Below are positions 35,567 through 48,094 of a stretch of 64,000 nucleotides of DNA, in pieces. Below the pieces are notes generated by a model. It was not told the DNA's origin. It made no database searches and was given only the letters and a program-made list of their open reading frames with translations. Numbering within the stretch: the stretch's first letter is position 1; every line of letters starts with the position of its first letter. Made by a program: the position numbers and the translations under genes. This stretch comes from Cichorium intybus (Eukaryota > Streptophyta > Magnoliopsida > Asterales > Asteraceae): positions 51,925,008 to 51,989,007 of the forward strand of contig CM042012.1 of the NCBI GenBank assembly GCA_023525715.1, read 5' to 3'.

Positions 35567-35688
35567 GTTGTGAGCATAAGATAGGACGATCTGTAGGGAG
35601 GTGTTTTATGATTTTTTAGTTTTATTTTTGAGATTTGAGTTTGGTTAGTATTCTTGTTTTGGTTTTGACGGGCGTGTTGCACTAGTGC

Positions 35689-37279
35689 ATGCGTACCCGT
35701 CGGGGTGGGTATTCATCACCCTTGCTTTTCGACTCTGAAATCGAACAAACCGCACGCAATAATCGTGTGTGTAGGCGCTTAGATAGAATGAGTCCCAGTA
35801 GTGTTAGTTTAGAGGATGTTACCCATGAGCCTGCGGGCAAGGTAACATGAAGGGGAATTCCATTTATACCCCCAGTGTCAGAATTTCATTTTGGTAGCAC
35901 GAGTGCTACCGGTGGTGCGGTTTCAGCCCCTGCATCAATACCAGCATGCACTCCGCTGTCAGTTCCACCTTTAGGACAAACCACAACCAACGCTTTTTCC
36001 GCTGCGATGGCGTTGGGAGTGCCGACCCACGATGGCAACCCACCGCCACGTCAGCAAGCAACCATTTCTCAACCGCAACAATCACAACCATTACAACCAC
36101 CATACCAATCAACCATCTTTAAACCACAACCTGCTTTTCAACCCTTACCACAACAAAATCAATATATGCAACCACAACAACCTCCACCGCAACAATATCA
36201 ATACCAGGAGGTCGAGCACGGATATGACGACGAGGATGAAGGCTGGATTCCTCCACAGCAGCAGCAACCGCAGCAACCGCAAGGTCAACAAGGTTACAAC
36301 AATGAGCACTATAACGGTAACTTTGTTCAACCTTTATAGTTCGCACAACCGAGAGGGCAATCAGTTGCGTCACACTTCCAACCTCGGGAGTATGACGATT
36401 CGTCGCCCATTTATATTCCTGATAATGTAGATACTCAAGTAGAAATTAGACCTCAATTGATAGGAGTATTAACACAATTTAGAGGGTATAAAACTGACGC
36501 TCCATATAATCACTTATATGAGTTCATAGCCATAGCTAATGCCAATACCCCTAGGAACACCAATAGAGATATTTTTAGGTTAAGATTATTTCCTTTTACC
36601 CTAAAGGACAAAGCCAAGTACTGGTTCACATCTTTACCACCTAATAGTATCACTACTTGGGATCAACTGAAGGCCAAGTTTTTGCAAGAGTTTTACCCAG
36701 CTAGTAAAACCACCGAGATTAGATGTGCAATTCAAGATTTCCAGCAGAAGCCGGGAGAGGCATTTCACGAGGCTTTTGAGCGATTGAAGGAGTTGATGAG
36801 GTCGTGCCCACATCATGAAATTCCAAAGTGGCAGCTAGTGAAATTATTCTTTGAAGGGGTGAATGAAACACATCAAGCGATGATAAAATGCTTTATCAAG
36901 TGGAACATTTATGTGGCAAGAGCCGGAAGATGCATGGAGATTCTTGGAGAAGTTAAGTTTAGGATCAAAGGTCAGTGGATCCATGAAGGATAACACAGTG
37001 TATGTGGCGAACATAGAGGCCAAAAACAAGTGGAAGAGAGAGATTCAGAGTGAGTTAAGTGTTGTTACTAAGAAATTCAATCAAATGCTCACAAGATTAC
37101 AGAAGGAGAAAGGAGCTTATGTATTACATGGGCAAGTTATTTGTAATACATATGGCGAAGTAGGACATAACCACAGTGAGTGTTCGATGACACATGAGGA
37201 AATCAGCCAAGTGCATGGTTATGGTCAGTTTCATAATACGCCACGATCATTCAGAAACAATCAGCAAAGAGAGTGTTGA
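35689..37279 (+). pseudogene. Athila gag, broken
   Basis: Gag starts at ATG 35689 (MRTRRGGYSSPLLFDSE...), the usual Athila beginning. In-frame stops occur at 35848-35850 (TGA, probably from CGA) and 36337-36339 (TAG). The Gln/Pro-rich stretch (36050-36330) precedes the capsid-like region (DAPYNHLYEFIAIANANTPR, LRLFPFTLKDKAKYWFTSLP, WDQLKAKFLQEFYP, 36490-36900). Near 36900 the frame shifts by one. In the new frame a zinc knuckle is degraded: CNTYGEVGHNHSEC has Tyr in place of the second Cys. Frame 36911-37279 then ends at the border of an insertion. Confidence 0.85.
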
Positions 37280-38655
37280 ATAATGTTTTTTTTTTATGTT
37301 TTTATGTGACCATCACTGAAATAAGTCGAAATGTTTTTTAACAAATATTATCAGTTTATTTCAGGTTGCGTAAATTGAAGATCAACCAAACCTGAGAAAA
37401 AGACGCTATGTACCAAAGAGCAAAAAATGTCACCCAGCGACAGCAATCGCGACCCAACAGCTCATGCGTCGCGAAGTGAAGAAAATCAAAACAAAAGAAG
37501 AAAAAGGCTGGAACAGTGCAGATCGCGACCCGATCCCAACCCAGATCGCGACCCTATCTGATGACACACACGTGACACTATGCTGACCAAAGATCGCGAG
37601 CCGATGGCAACCTTACGAGATCGCGACCCGATCTTCCTCCCCATCGCGACCCGACCCGGATCGCGACCCGATCGTCTCAAAGATCGCGACCCTACCCACC
37701 TACCACACTCCACCGAGTCGGGTAGTGGCCAGCACAAAAGCGAGACACACTCAAGATCGCGACCCGATCTCCACCCCGATCGCGACCCGATCTCCGCTGG
37801 AACAGACTATAAATAGAGACTTCCTCTTGCTGATTTTCAACACAATATACAACCTACATACATTAACCTCAAGCATACCCACGACCAGAAACCTTAAAAC
37901 TCTGAAATCTCTGCATTTGGCAACGAGGATCAAACCGCAAAACCGCAAGAAACAAAACCTCCACCCGACACCAAACCTCAAACCTCCAAACAACCTCTAC
38001 CCGACACCAAACTCCAAACCTCTAAACAACCTCTACCCGACACCAAAAATCACCAAAACCTCATCTTACCGTGAAGAACAAGAAATCGACATATCAAGAA
38101 AAACGCTATCTTCCGCAGCTACCGATAAGTTCTTTTAAAATTATCTGTGTCGTTATTGATTTATTTAAACTTTTATAAATCAATTGTACCAAATATTCAA
38201 GACATAAAAATCGAACCTCGACAACGAAAACACTTGTGGACTATATTTAACCGAGACATCTAACTTCTAACTTCTAACCTTTTTTATTTATTGTAAAAAC
38301 ACGTTATCGTTGATAATGGCGTTTATTACATCTAACATCTAATTTCTAGCTTCTAACTTCTAACTTCTAACCTTTTTATTTATTGTAAAAACACGTTATC
38401 ATTGATAATGGCGTTTATTACATCTAACCTTTAACTTCTAACTTTTACTTTATTTACCGCTTTCTGTCTATTTNNNNNNNNNNNNNNNNNNNNNNNTTTG
38501 AATCACGATCCAACTCTTGCAATTCAACAATAATATAAAAAACCGCTATTCCGCCGCTATACCACCGCTAGAACCGCTATTTCAAATAGCGGCTAGTGAC
38601 CGCTATTTTATTTTGGACCGCGATAACTGCATAGGCCGCAAGTGAGACAGCAAAA
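37280..38655. mobile_element. Unidentified LTR-like insertion in Athila gag
   Basis: It separates gag (ending …SFRNNQQREC) from the pol leader. It has a TATA box (CTATAAATAGAG near 37806-37817) preceded by many ATCGCGACCC/GATCGCGACC motifs (37440-37790). A 36-bp tandem repeat starting ACCCGACACC lies at 37965-38050. A duplicated segment of roughly 100 bp with AACACGTTATC and GATAATGGCGTTTATTACA lies at about 38280-38450. Right of the gap are CCGCTATTCCGCC palindromes (38540-38620). Borders AGTGT / AGTGA suggest an imperfect 5-bp duplication, so a solo LTR is the best guess. The assembly gap prevents a firm call. Confidence 0.45.
38474..38496. other. Assembly gap (23 N)
   Basis: 23 unresolved bases within the repeated AACTTCTAACTT segment, so the repeat array may be longer than shown. 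Confidence 0.99.
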
Positions 38656-41600
38656 TGTGCAACCGACGCTACAAGCATGAAACATAAATATTGGCACAAA
38701 AGAGCTCTATGAAGTCTTGCTCAAGCTCAAGGAAGCTGAAGACGCAAATACTCAAGCGATCTTGAGACTGGGGGAGCAGTTGATGAAGTTAGAAAAGGAG
38801 AGGGCACAAGATAAGGCACAACCACCAAAGGTGCAAGTAAATGAAGTTATCACACTAAGAAGTGGGAAGAAGGTGGACAATAAGGTCATAGCTCCACCAG
38901 TAGAAGAAGACAGTGATGTGGAGATAGTATTTGATGAGAAAGAAGAATTAGAAAAAGAGGAGAAAAAGGAAAAAGAGCAAAAGCAAAAGAAGGAACCTGC
39001 AAGTAAATAGGAAAAAGGAGAAACTAGTGGGACAGTTCCTTTTCCCGCGGCTTTGGAAAAGCTGGAAAAGAGAACATATGGAAAGAAGGGACCACAAGCA
39101 GAAGAGATGTGGGAGCTGTTAAGCCAAATCAAAGTCAATATTCCTTTAGTAAAGCTCATCAAGGAAGTCCCTGCTTATGCGAAGTTTTTAAAGGATATGT
39201 GCATCCATAAGAAGCACATCTTGTCGCATCTTCCCAAGAAGATTGAATTGACTGAGTATGTCAGTTCAATAATTATGGATGCATTACTGCCCAAGATGAA
39301 GGATCCAGGAGCGCCCCTTATCTCTCTTGATTTGGGTGATGTGCATATTAAGAAGGCGCTATTAGATTTAGGTGCGAGTGTAAATATTTTTCCAGGTCAG
39401 CTTTTTGATAAGCATGAGTTTGGTACCTTGAGGCCTACATATGTGATTTTACAGCTTGCCGATAAGTCTACAAAGATCCCAAGAGGAATGCTCTCCGATG
39501 TCATCTTCAAGGTTGGAAACTTCTATTACCCAGCTGATTTGTTGGTGCTGGATACCCATCAAGCCGTTAATGGAGAACAACCTACCATCATTATTGGAAG
39601 ACCATTCTTGGCCATAGCAAATGCGAATATCAATTGTCGCACAAGAGAGATGGGGATATCATTTGGGCACCAGCAGACCAAGATTAACATCTTCGATGCA
39701 AAGGGAAGTGCGATAGACGGGGAAGAATGCTTTCAGGTGGATATCATAGATGAATTGGTGCAACAATACACGCCTGAGGTCTTACAACAAGAAGCAGTGG
39801 ACATTCTCGAAGAGAGCGATGCTGAGCAGGAAAATCAAGAAGAAGAAGAAGAAAAGGAGAAAGATGTAAAGCATGAAGAATGTGCGCAAATCGAGAAGTT
39901 GCCAACGGAGATTCCGAAAATACTGAAGCCATCCTTACAGGAGCCGCCAACCTTGGAGTTGAAACCGTTGCCAGCTCACCTTAAGTATGCATTCTTAGGA
40001 AAAGAAGATACTTTACCAGTGATTCTGTCAGCCGATCTAACAATAGAGCATGAGGGAGCATTGCTTGAAGTCCTATCTAAGAACAAGGAGGCCATCGGCT
40101 GGACAATTACGGATTTGAAGGGGATCAGCCCCACGACATGCATGCATTGGATCATAACTGAAGAAGGATCAAAACCCGTTAAGGACACGCAACGTAGATT
40201 GAATCCGAATTTGATAGAGGTCGTGAAGAAAGAAGTGCTGAAATGGTTTGATTCGGGAATCATATATCCAATCTCCGATAGCGAGTGGGTCAGTCCGATG
40301 CAAACTGTGCCAAAGAAATCTGGAATTACTGTGGTGGATACTAAGGACGGTGATAAGGTATCCACAAGACCCGTGACTGGATGGAGCGTGTGTATAGATT
40401 ATCAGAAACTTAATGCTGCAACCTCTAAAGACCATTTCCCGTTGCCTTTCATCGATCAGATCTTGGAGAAGCTAGCCGGACAAAAATATTACTGTTTCTT
40501 GGACGGATACTCAGGATACAACCAGATTGCCATTCACCCAGAGGATCAGGCTAAAACGACATTTACTTGCCCCAATGGTACTTTCGCGTTCCCAAGGATG
40601 CCATTCGGCTTGTGCAATGCCCCAGCCACATTCCAAAGGTGTATGATGGCAATATTTTCAGATATGATTGGTGATGCACAGGAAATCTTCATGGACGACT
40701 TCTCGATCTTTGGGTCAACGTTCGACGTGTGTTTAAATCAATTAGAAAAGGTATTAGAACGTTGTGTGGAGTCAAACCTGGTGCTTAGTTGGGAGAAAAG
40801 CCATTTTATGGTTAGGGAAGGAATTGTTTTAGGTCATGTAGTCTCTGAGAGAGGATTTGAGGTGGATCGAGCTAAGGTTAAGGTTATTTCTACATTACCG
40901 CCCCCGACATCAGTGAAAGGAGTGAGATCATTCTTAGGTCATGCAGGATTTTACCGTAGGTTCATCAAAGACTTTAGTACCATCTCCAAATCCCTTTGTG
41001 GCATTCTTCTGAAGGATGCACCATTTATTTTTGATGAGGAGTGTGTCAAAGCATTCAACATCCTTAAAAATAAATTGGTCGAAGCTCCTATCCTAAAACC
41101 TCCCGACTGGACCCAACCATTTGAAATTATGTGCGATGCAAGTGACTACGCTGCTGGTGCAGTGTTAGGTCAAATGATCGACAGAAAGCCAGTAGTTATA
41201 TGTTATGCTAGTAAGACTTTCTCTGAGGCTCAACTGAATTATACAACTACAAAAAGGAATTACTTGCTGTAGTGTTTGCTCTGGATAAGTTCAGATCCTA
41301 CATTTAGGGATCAAAAGTGGTAGTTTACACTGACCACAGTGATGTCCGTCATCTACTTGCAAAGAAGGAATCCAAGCCGAGACTGATCAGATGGATATTA
41401 CTACTCCAAGAATTTGATGTGGAAATCAAAGATAAGAAAGGGACGGAAAACGTGGTGGCAGACCATCTCTCACGATTGCCAGCAGAAGGTTTGGAAGCCG
41501 GCATCAAAGACACATTTTCGGATGAACAGTTATTGGAACTTACCGGGGCTCCATGGTACGCGAATTATGTTAACTTTCTAGCAACAGGAGCAATGCCGTC

Positions 41601-42860
41601 ACATTGGACGAAGCAACGACAGAAGCAGTTCTGAACCTATGCAAAGAGGTTTATCTGGGATGATCCCGATCTTTTTAAGGTGGGAGAAGATCAAATAATC
41701 CGTCATTGCATGCCTGATAGCGAAATCAATGATGTGCTGGAGCATTGCCATGCATCAGCTTGTGGAGGACACTTTAGTGGAAAGAAGACGGGATACAAGG
41801 TTTTAGAGTCCGGACTATATTGGCCGACTATCTTCAGAGATGCCCACAAAACTGCCAAAGAATGTTTGAATTGTCAGCAGCTAGGAAACATTTCAAAAAG
41901 GGATCAAATGCCCTTGAATCCGATTCTGGTGATGGATATCTTTGATGTTTGGGGAATTGACTTTATGGGTCCCTTTCCCACTTCACATGGGTATGTGTAC
42001 ATCTTGGTAGCCGTTGACTATGTCTCAAAATGGATCGAAGTCAAAGCCACTCGCACCAATGATCATCACGTGGTGTGCAAATTCGTTAAGAAGAACATTT
42101 TCACTCGATATGGAGTTCCACGGGTCATCATCAGTGATGGTGGGTCACATTTCAAGAATTTCAAGTTTGGGGGTTGCTGAAGCATTATGGGGTGAACCAT
42201 CGGATCGCAACACCATACCATCCACAAACGAGCGATGAGGTAGAAGTGTCTAATCGGCAGATCAAGGAAAATCTTCAGAAGATGGTTAGAACAGACAGAA
42301 AGGATTTGTTACAAAGGTTGGACGATGCACTCTGGGCATATAGAACTGCCTATAAAACATCGATTGGAACTACACCTTATCGGCTGGTTTATGGGAAGGG
42401 ATGTCATTTTCCCGTCGTGCTAGCCAATCGGGCGCTGTGGGCAATTAAGCAAGTCAACAAGGATTTTGATACAGCTGGAAAAGAGCGGAAGCTGTAACTT
42501 TCTGAACTGGAGGAATTACGGGATGAAGCTTATGAGAATGCGGCCACATACAAATCAAAGATGAAGCGGTACCACGACGCTAAACTAAGATTGAAGACTT
42601 TTGTGGCACGGCAAAAGGTGTGGCTCTAAAATTCAAGGTTAAAAATGTTTCCTGGAAAGCTGAGAAGCAAGTGGAATGGACCGTACGAAGTCGTCAGTGT
42701 CAAGGAATACAGTGCGGTGGAGATTCGAGATCTCAAAGGAGGACCACCATTCAAAGTCAATGGACATAGGATTAAACCTTATGTCACTACAGGCATATTC
42801 CAGAAGTTGGAGGTGGAGACGGTAGAGTTTGTGACTAACATTCCAGAATACATTCAATAG
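38656..42860 (+). pseudogene. Athila pol: protease, RT, RNase H, integrase, broken
   Basis: Frame 38717-39010 (…PPKVQVNEVITLRSGKKV) ends in TAG and continues in the same frame from 39053 to 41272: aspartic protease ALLDLGASVNIFP (about residue 105), RT with WSVCIDYQKLNAAT and FMDDFS (about 446 and 546), RNase H with CDASDYAAGAVLGQ (about 693). A one-base loss near 41250 and a stop TAG at 41308-41310 follow. RNase H then ends in 41317-41634 (VVADHLSRLP), closed by TGA. Integrase: HCHASACGGHFSGKKT...CLNCQQLG and DVWGIDFMGPFP, VIISDGGSHF (41680-42180), frameshift near 42165, then TPYHPQTSDEVEVSNRQIK (42174-42497) and further stops. Gypsy order (RT before integrase). At least six disabling changes. 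Confidence 0.9.
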
Positions 42861-42964
42861 CCAATGGACATAAGATTAAACCTTATGTCACTACAGGCAC
42901 ATTCCAGAAGCTGGAGGTGGAGACGGTAGAGTTTGTGACTAACATTCCAGAATACATTCAATAT
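42757..42964 (+). repeat. 104-bp tandem duplication at the pol 3' end
   Basis: Unit 42757-42860 (AATGGACATAGGATTAAACC to ACATTCAATA) is repeated at 42861-42964 with a few differences. The pol frame closes with TAG at the junction. Confidence 0.85.
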
Positions 42965-42993
42965 CCAGGTAAGTGCATGTCCGGCTGAAGATG

Positions 42994-43030
42994 TTAAACT
43001 TAGCGCTTGTCGGGAGGCAACCCGATCACC
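42994..43030 (+). other. Conserved Athila post-pol motif
   Basis: TTAGCGCTTGTCGGGAGGCAACCCGATCAC resembles the AGCGCTT...GGGAGGCAACCC block that commonly follows pol in Athila/Tat elements (I know it as a recurring landmark; function unknown). Confidence 0.6.
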
Positions 43031-43093
43031 ACATGTATAATTTGCATTTTTCTTAGTTTTAATTATATTTAATTGATCACGGTAAGAAAAGAA

Positions 43094-43104
43094 CAAGTGT
43101 GGGG
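43094..43104 (+). other. PPT-like motif, first copy
   Basis: CAAGTGTGGGG. Further copies at 52868, 62744 (with AAG) and 63376, the last one at the 3' LTR. Spacing, after subtracting insertions, matches Athila copy 1. Confidence 0.7.
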
Positions 43105-43408
43105 TCAATTTGGGAATTTTATAACACCGCGATGCGGGGTCCTTGAGTCTGCGTCGCGCGTGTTGATGTTTTTGTGATTATGATAGACTTGAATTACTAG
43201 CGCACGACGTGGATAGAAGCTTCCCGCGCCGCGGCCTTATCTAATTTTGAATTTAGAGATAATCACTAAAACAGAGTTTCAAACACAACCCAATACCCCC
43301 AACTTGTATAAAATCGAAATTGCACAAATCATTCAGTTTCTTACTGTCAATTGATCGTCTGCGACTTGTAATCGTTCCTTCATCATTCTTCTACACAGCA
43401 AAGCAAGT

Positions 43409-43741
43409 AAGTCTTCTGAATTCTTCTCTTTTCTCTTCAAGTTCTTGGAAAATAAGAAAGTCCACTGATTATTGCAATGTAGTGATTCTAGGATCGAATT
43501 AATGATGCCATTTAGTTTAGAACACTGCTTGTGATAAAACCCAGTAGTTAGGTTTGCAAAATTGGTCTGTTATTGGGTTAAATTGTTGATTCTGTTCTGA
43601 AATTCATATGCTGCGACGCGGGTGTTCACAGAGAGCGCCGCGGGGTATGAACTTTCAAACAACGCCACGTGGGCACTGAATGCCGCGTCGCGGCATACGC
43701 TGGACAGTATCCTATTTCGAAATTTTGGGTAATTTTTACAG
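43409..43741 (+). other. Candidate intron before the Athila ORF, copy 2
   Basis: A donor AGCAA|GTAAGT near 43409 and an acceptor TTTTTACAG at 43741 bracket CG-rich leader DNA, in the same layout as 350-692 of copy 1. Splicing is inferred. Confidence 0.45.
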
Positions 43742-43746
43742 GCACA

Positions 43747-44906
43747 ATGTCTTCATCGAGATGTTCTGAATCCATCGATTGGAATTCATTGTCTATAGGA
43801 GTCGGCAAAGTTCTCAATTATAGTTTCTACAACTGCCAATCGATTTACCAACAGAAACGGATTCTTCCTGCCCGAACGGTTAATTGGGAGTTGACCGGGG
43901 AATCAGGCATCCTCGAGCACATACAAGACCGGCTAGTGCAAGGGGGATATGAGGCAAACGAATTAACTTACACATGTCGGGCGGTCGAGAACGCGCTACA
44001 GATGGACGAGCCAATCTATCGCGAGGTGTTCTTGCAGTTCCTTGCAAGCTATCATTTCGACCATCAGCCACTGGGCATGGACACCGAGGAGATGGCTACC
44101 TTTCGGTTGGGGAATCACAACCGAAGTTGCAGTTTATGGGAGTTTGGATATCAGATCGGCTTATACACTCAAGAGGAGTCAGAGGTACCGGGGTTCGGGC
44201 CATTCCACAAACACGCCAACTACGAGCCGGATGACTCTTTCTCACCTGCTGATTGTTGGAGCACCATTTCATCCACTCGGTATCACGAGAATACCGTTCG
44301 GGAAGGGTTGATGCATTTCCTGGCACATCGGATGTTGCACCGATTGATCTCGACCATGTTCTGGCCACGTGCGGATGAAGAGCGGGTTCTACCACATGAG
44401 TTACACCTCATGTGGGCTTTGACACGAAAGCTCCAAACGTGTAACATCCCATATTTCATCGCCAGTTACTTCAAGCAGCTGACAGACGCGATGTTATCTA
44501 CATTGATGATGGGGTTACATCAGTCGAGCGATTACCATTTCCAGTCTTACTCACCGAGCCATCGACATCTAGAAAACGACTGCGGGCAACAGTCAACCTG
44601 CCTCGAAGCCTCTCCCCTGCAACTATGGAATCAAGATTCCTCGCCGACAAGGTGAAAGCAGTTCAACGGGCCCTGCACAACCACAAGTTGGAGCATACTG
44701 TGCAAGCAATGGCAATAAGGGACATCGATCGAAGGACACAGAATACTCATACTCAGCTTCTATGGCTTTCAGAGTGCGCTGTGAATTTTCTCAATGGTTC
44801 AAAAATGCCCATACCAAGGCCTCAACCACCCTTAATTGAGGAAGAAGAGGAAGAGCCGATGGAAGAAGGAGACGAGAATGAGGATGACGACACTACCCAC
44901 AATTAA
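43747..44906 (+). pseudogene. Athila ORF1-like protein, frameshifted
   Basis: I place the start at ATG 43747 (MSSSRCSESIDWNSL), directly after a splice-like TTTTTACAG ending at 43741. The frame continues to 44655 with LTYTCRAVENAL, FRLGNHNRSCSLWEFGYQIGLYT and LAHRMLHRLISTMFWPRADE, which match the ORF at 693-1817 in order and spacing. Around 44540-44640 the frame is lost. The remainder reads on in a second frame (44625-44906) and ends in an acidic, Glu/Asp-rich tail with TTHN. Function of this protein class is unknown. No signal peptide seen. Confidence 0.75.
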
Positions 44907-45178
44907 GGGGTATAATGTAATTATTTTGTTTAGTTGGTTCATTTTGTTTCAAATTTTTAGGTTTGGTTGAATTTTGAACATTTAGTTGGTAATTCTTAGG
45001 ATGATATGTTTTAGGTTATGAATAAGCCTTTGGGCATTAATAAAAAGTAACAAATTTAGGTAATTCTGTGTTGGACAACTTTTACGAGTGTTTGAATAGG
45101 GTACAATTTTCTGAAATTACCTCGTCGCGGCGCCCTCATGGTACGCGTCGCGGTCGTTTCCAAAATTACGGTACTTTG

Positions 45179-45954
45179 TGAAAGGTTTTCTGCAAATCTA
45201 TGAACTAAAACCCTGAGTTCACATGCAACCTAGATTGGATCTATGTTTTCTTACTTTGAACATGTAATTAATTCCTAAAGGCAAAACAAAAATTAACTAA
45301 AAGAATAAAATAGAAAAACTAACCTTTTAGTTGTTTCTTGCAAGCTAAGCAGCACAAGTGTCCTGCCTCAAATGAGATCACACCCAGGGAGCCAGGGCTT
45401 GGACGAAATCCAGAGAGAGAGAGGAGAGAAAAGTGGCCCAGAATAATGATGCCTGGGGTCTCTATTTATAGGCTCCAGGTGGTTACAGATAAACCTTAGA
45501 GATAAACCTTTTTAATTCAAATCAAGATAAACCTTTTATCATTTGAATTAAACCTATTTATCCTCTATTATCAAATTCGAAAATTAAGGATTAATATATC
45601 CAAAAAATCGCCAACATTAAACCAACCAGGACAGTCACTACTCAACTATTGAGTAATTACAAAATAGCCCCTGCACTTGTAATTAATCAAATTAATCACC
45701 AAATTAAATCCAATTAATTCCAGATTAATTTCTAATTAATTACTATAGTTTCTAATTAATATATTATCACTTTAATATATTAATAAACTATTTATTCAAT
45801 TCCTATTGATTTATTAGTCATATAATAAATCAATCTTTCTCTCTCCGGAACTTTCTACCAAACCTCTAGCTATGAGGGCAACCCAAATGGACTTTGCTAC
45901 TATTAATTAGGTAAATACAAATTATTAGTCATGGCTTAGACACCTAATCCAACA
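45179..45954 (-). repeat. 3' LTR of LARD copy 2
   Basis: 776 bp, the 3' LTR in element orientation. Plus-strand ends are TGAAAGGTTTTC and CTAATCCAACA. The region next to the TATA-like box (45466-45474) has no CG-rich block, unlike LARD copy 1. Confidence 0.9.
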
Positions 45955-45966
45955 GTCTCCCACTTG
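45955..45966 (-). other. Polypurine tract of LARD copy 2
   Basis: On the minus strand AAGTGGGAGAC ends at the 3' LTR. Related CAGTGGGAGTA copies occur inside at 47803-47813, 48239-48249 and 48563-48573. Confidence 0.75.
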
Positions 45967-47035
45967 GATAAGTCTATGACTATAATTACCAATTTAACCT
46001 CTAATTAATCAGCAAACTGTAGCTTCCTAGAAACTGCTGCCGAACTCTGACCTAGTCAGTTCTGTCCATAGATAAGTGATCAAATGATCCTCCGTCCAAC
46101 AAGATATTTTCAGACATGAGACATGGATTGAGATCAATCTCTGTCTGACACTGTTTCCCGATTTCCGATTTTGCATATGACTCTCAGACTTCTAATTGAA
46201 CGAATCAATTCAGTCCTGGCTGGCCAGCACTTCAGTCAACTTCAAAATCATCGAGTGGCCAACAGATATCTGTTTCCCGTCAGGGTCATGGGACGAATGA
46301 GCTTTGACTAATATGTTATATCTTTTACCCGACAAATCACTCACAACAGCACGTTTTATAACACCGAGTTACCGATGCGTTTTCGTACTATCAATGAACA
46401 ACCGCCTTGCAAATTATAACTCATATCTCTCCACTTCAAGACCATAAGATATTATCGTCTCAACATTGCTCGTGATATAATCCATGAAGCAATCCATTGA
46501 GCGCGGGTTTATCCAATACTCAAATCTCCATTTCCAAGTACTCATGAACGTTGCAGCAATCTTATTGCTATGTCTAACTCCTTAGACAATCTACAAACCA
46601 ATTCATGACAGTATTCCTTCATACTTACTCCCTAAGAGTATGAACGACTGTGGATATTTGAATAATCCAATTATTCAGGAAGTAAACATGCAAAAGCGAA
46701 ACATAAAATCTGACTGGCAGCAACTCCTGCTTATTACCAAGTCTCCACAAGGTAATCACCAAGTCGGATTTATCATAACTATTATCGGTTTCTTATTCTC
46801 TTTTAAACTTTCAATTCAAGCCTTTCATATCTATGTCTATGACCTTTTCACTCTTTCTATGTATCCAAGTGTCTAACACTTATACACTTTATTGCAGATG
46901 ATCCTATCGGATACTCTTCCGATGATATCTCAATTTGTCATTCTATCATTCTCTCTCACATCTCCATTCCGGTGATGTGTACCGTGACTGCCCATGGTTC
47001 TCGGGTCTTTAGTCTACATGACTACACCCTAAGAC

Positions 47036-47097
47036 AATTTCGAGGTGTCACGATGTGCCGGTGAACCACACGCGCTCCATCAGAAACCAACGAAATT
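47036..47097 (-). other. LARD hairpin B
   Basis: Arms AATTTCG...GATG and CATC...CGAAATT enclose a loop containing TGCCGGTGAACCACACGCGC. The same structure is at about 6043-6103 in LARD copy 1. Confidence 0.6.
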
Positions 47098-47432
47098 CTT
47101 TAACCATGAAGTCCTACAGCACCACGTTCTGGTGTAAACAATTACCGATTTGAAAAACCCTTTCAAATCAATTACCCTAATCATTTCCCAATGATTTCTT
47201 ACGTCTGTTCAAAAATTCATTCAATATTCTCAGCCAGGCAATATCCTGAATCTAACTTACAATGCTCTAAGCATTAAGTCATCGGGATATGTTCATTAAC
47301 ACTTCTGATTTGTCCAGGAGGCTCGAGGAACCTGATGTAATCTCATTCCAAGCCCTTACGGAATCCTAAGATTACCAATAATCCTTGTGTCATGATTTCC
47401 GGAAACCATTTCCTTTCGGGGACTCTTTCTTA

Positions 47433-47740
47433 TGCATCTTGAATCCCATCAAGATCATATTCTTAATGGCTAAGACAATACTGTCAGTCTCATCTATCTG
47501 ATAGATGTCTATGAACTACGTGAGCATGCTGCACCTTATTTGTTTCTTTCATGCCAATTCATTACACTTTGCAAGACAGGAAACTCCATTCCTGGGTTAT
47601 GCATCTTGAATCTCATCAAGATCATATTGGTAGAATTCTGATCTATCTAATAGATGTTCACAACCACCTGAGTATGTTGTATCTCTTAAAGTCTTTCATA
47701 GCGAATCGTTTCTTAACACCAAGTCATTACACTTTGTAAT
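47433..47740 (-). repeat. Imperfect internal duplication, about 170 bp period
   Basis: CTTGAATCCCATCAAGATCAT (47439 on) recurs as CTTGAATCTCATCAAGATCAT (47608 on). After each comes an ATCTATC-x-GATAGATG hairpin and a TCATTACACTTTG segment. LARD copy 1 holds the same pair at about 5400-5710. Confidence 0.6.
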
Positions 47741-48041
47741 GATAAGAGACGTTTCCTAGAACCAGTATGTAACCCACATACAATGATAGCAGATAACAAC
47801 GATACTCCCACTGGCTTTGACACCGTTATATGACTCTTTCGGACTATTCACAAAATCCAGAACTTATGGCACATTTTGCGAAACCGAAATCCAAACCTTT
47901 CCGACATATTAAAGGAAATCTTTCAGCTATTCACAAAATCCAAACCTTTTGGCCTATTTTGAGAATCCGAATATCCTTTCTTGCGAGATGCCCATGAGAC
48001 GAATCCCGGGGCCATGTACCTTTTGCAATGGCATGCTCTAT

Positions 48042-48094
48042 GTGAGTCCCTATTAGTGTGCCGGTAAACCACACACGCTCCACTAACGACTCAC
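48042..48094 (-). other. LARD hairpin A
   Basis: Arms GTGAGTC...TTAGTG and CACTAA...GACTCAC enclose TGCCGGTAAACCACACACGC. Same structure at about 5046-5098 in LARD copy 1. Confidence 0.6.

Noticed and set aside
36119..36373. Minus-strand Val/Leu-rich frames opposite Athila gag
   Set aside because: Shadows of the Gln/Pro-rich gag region.
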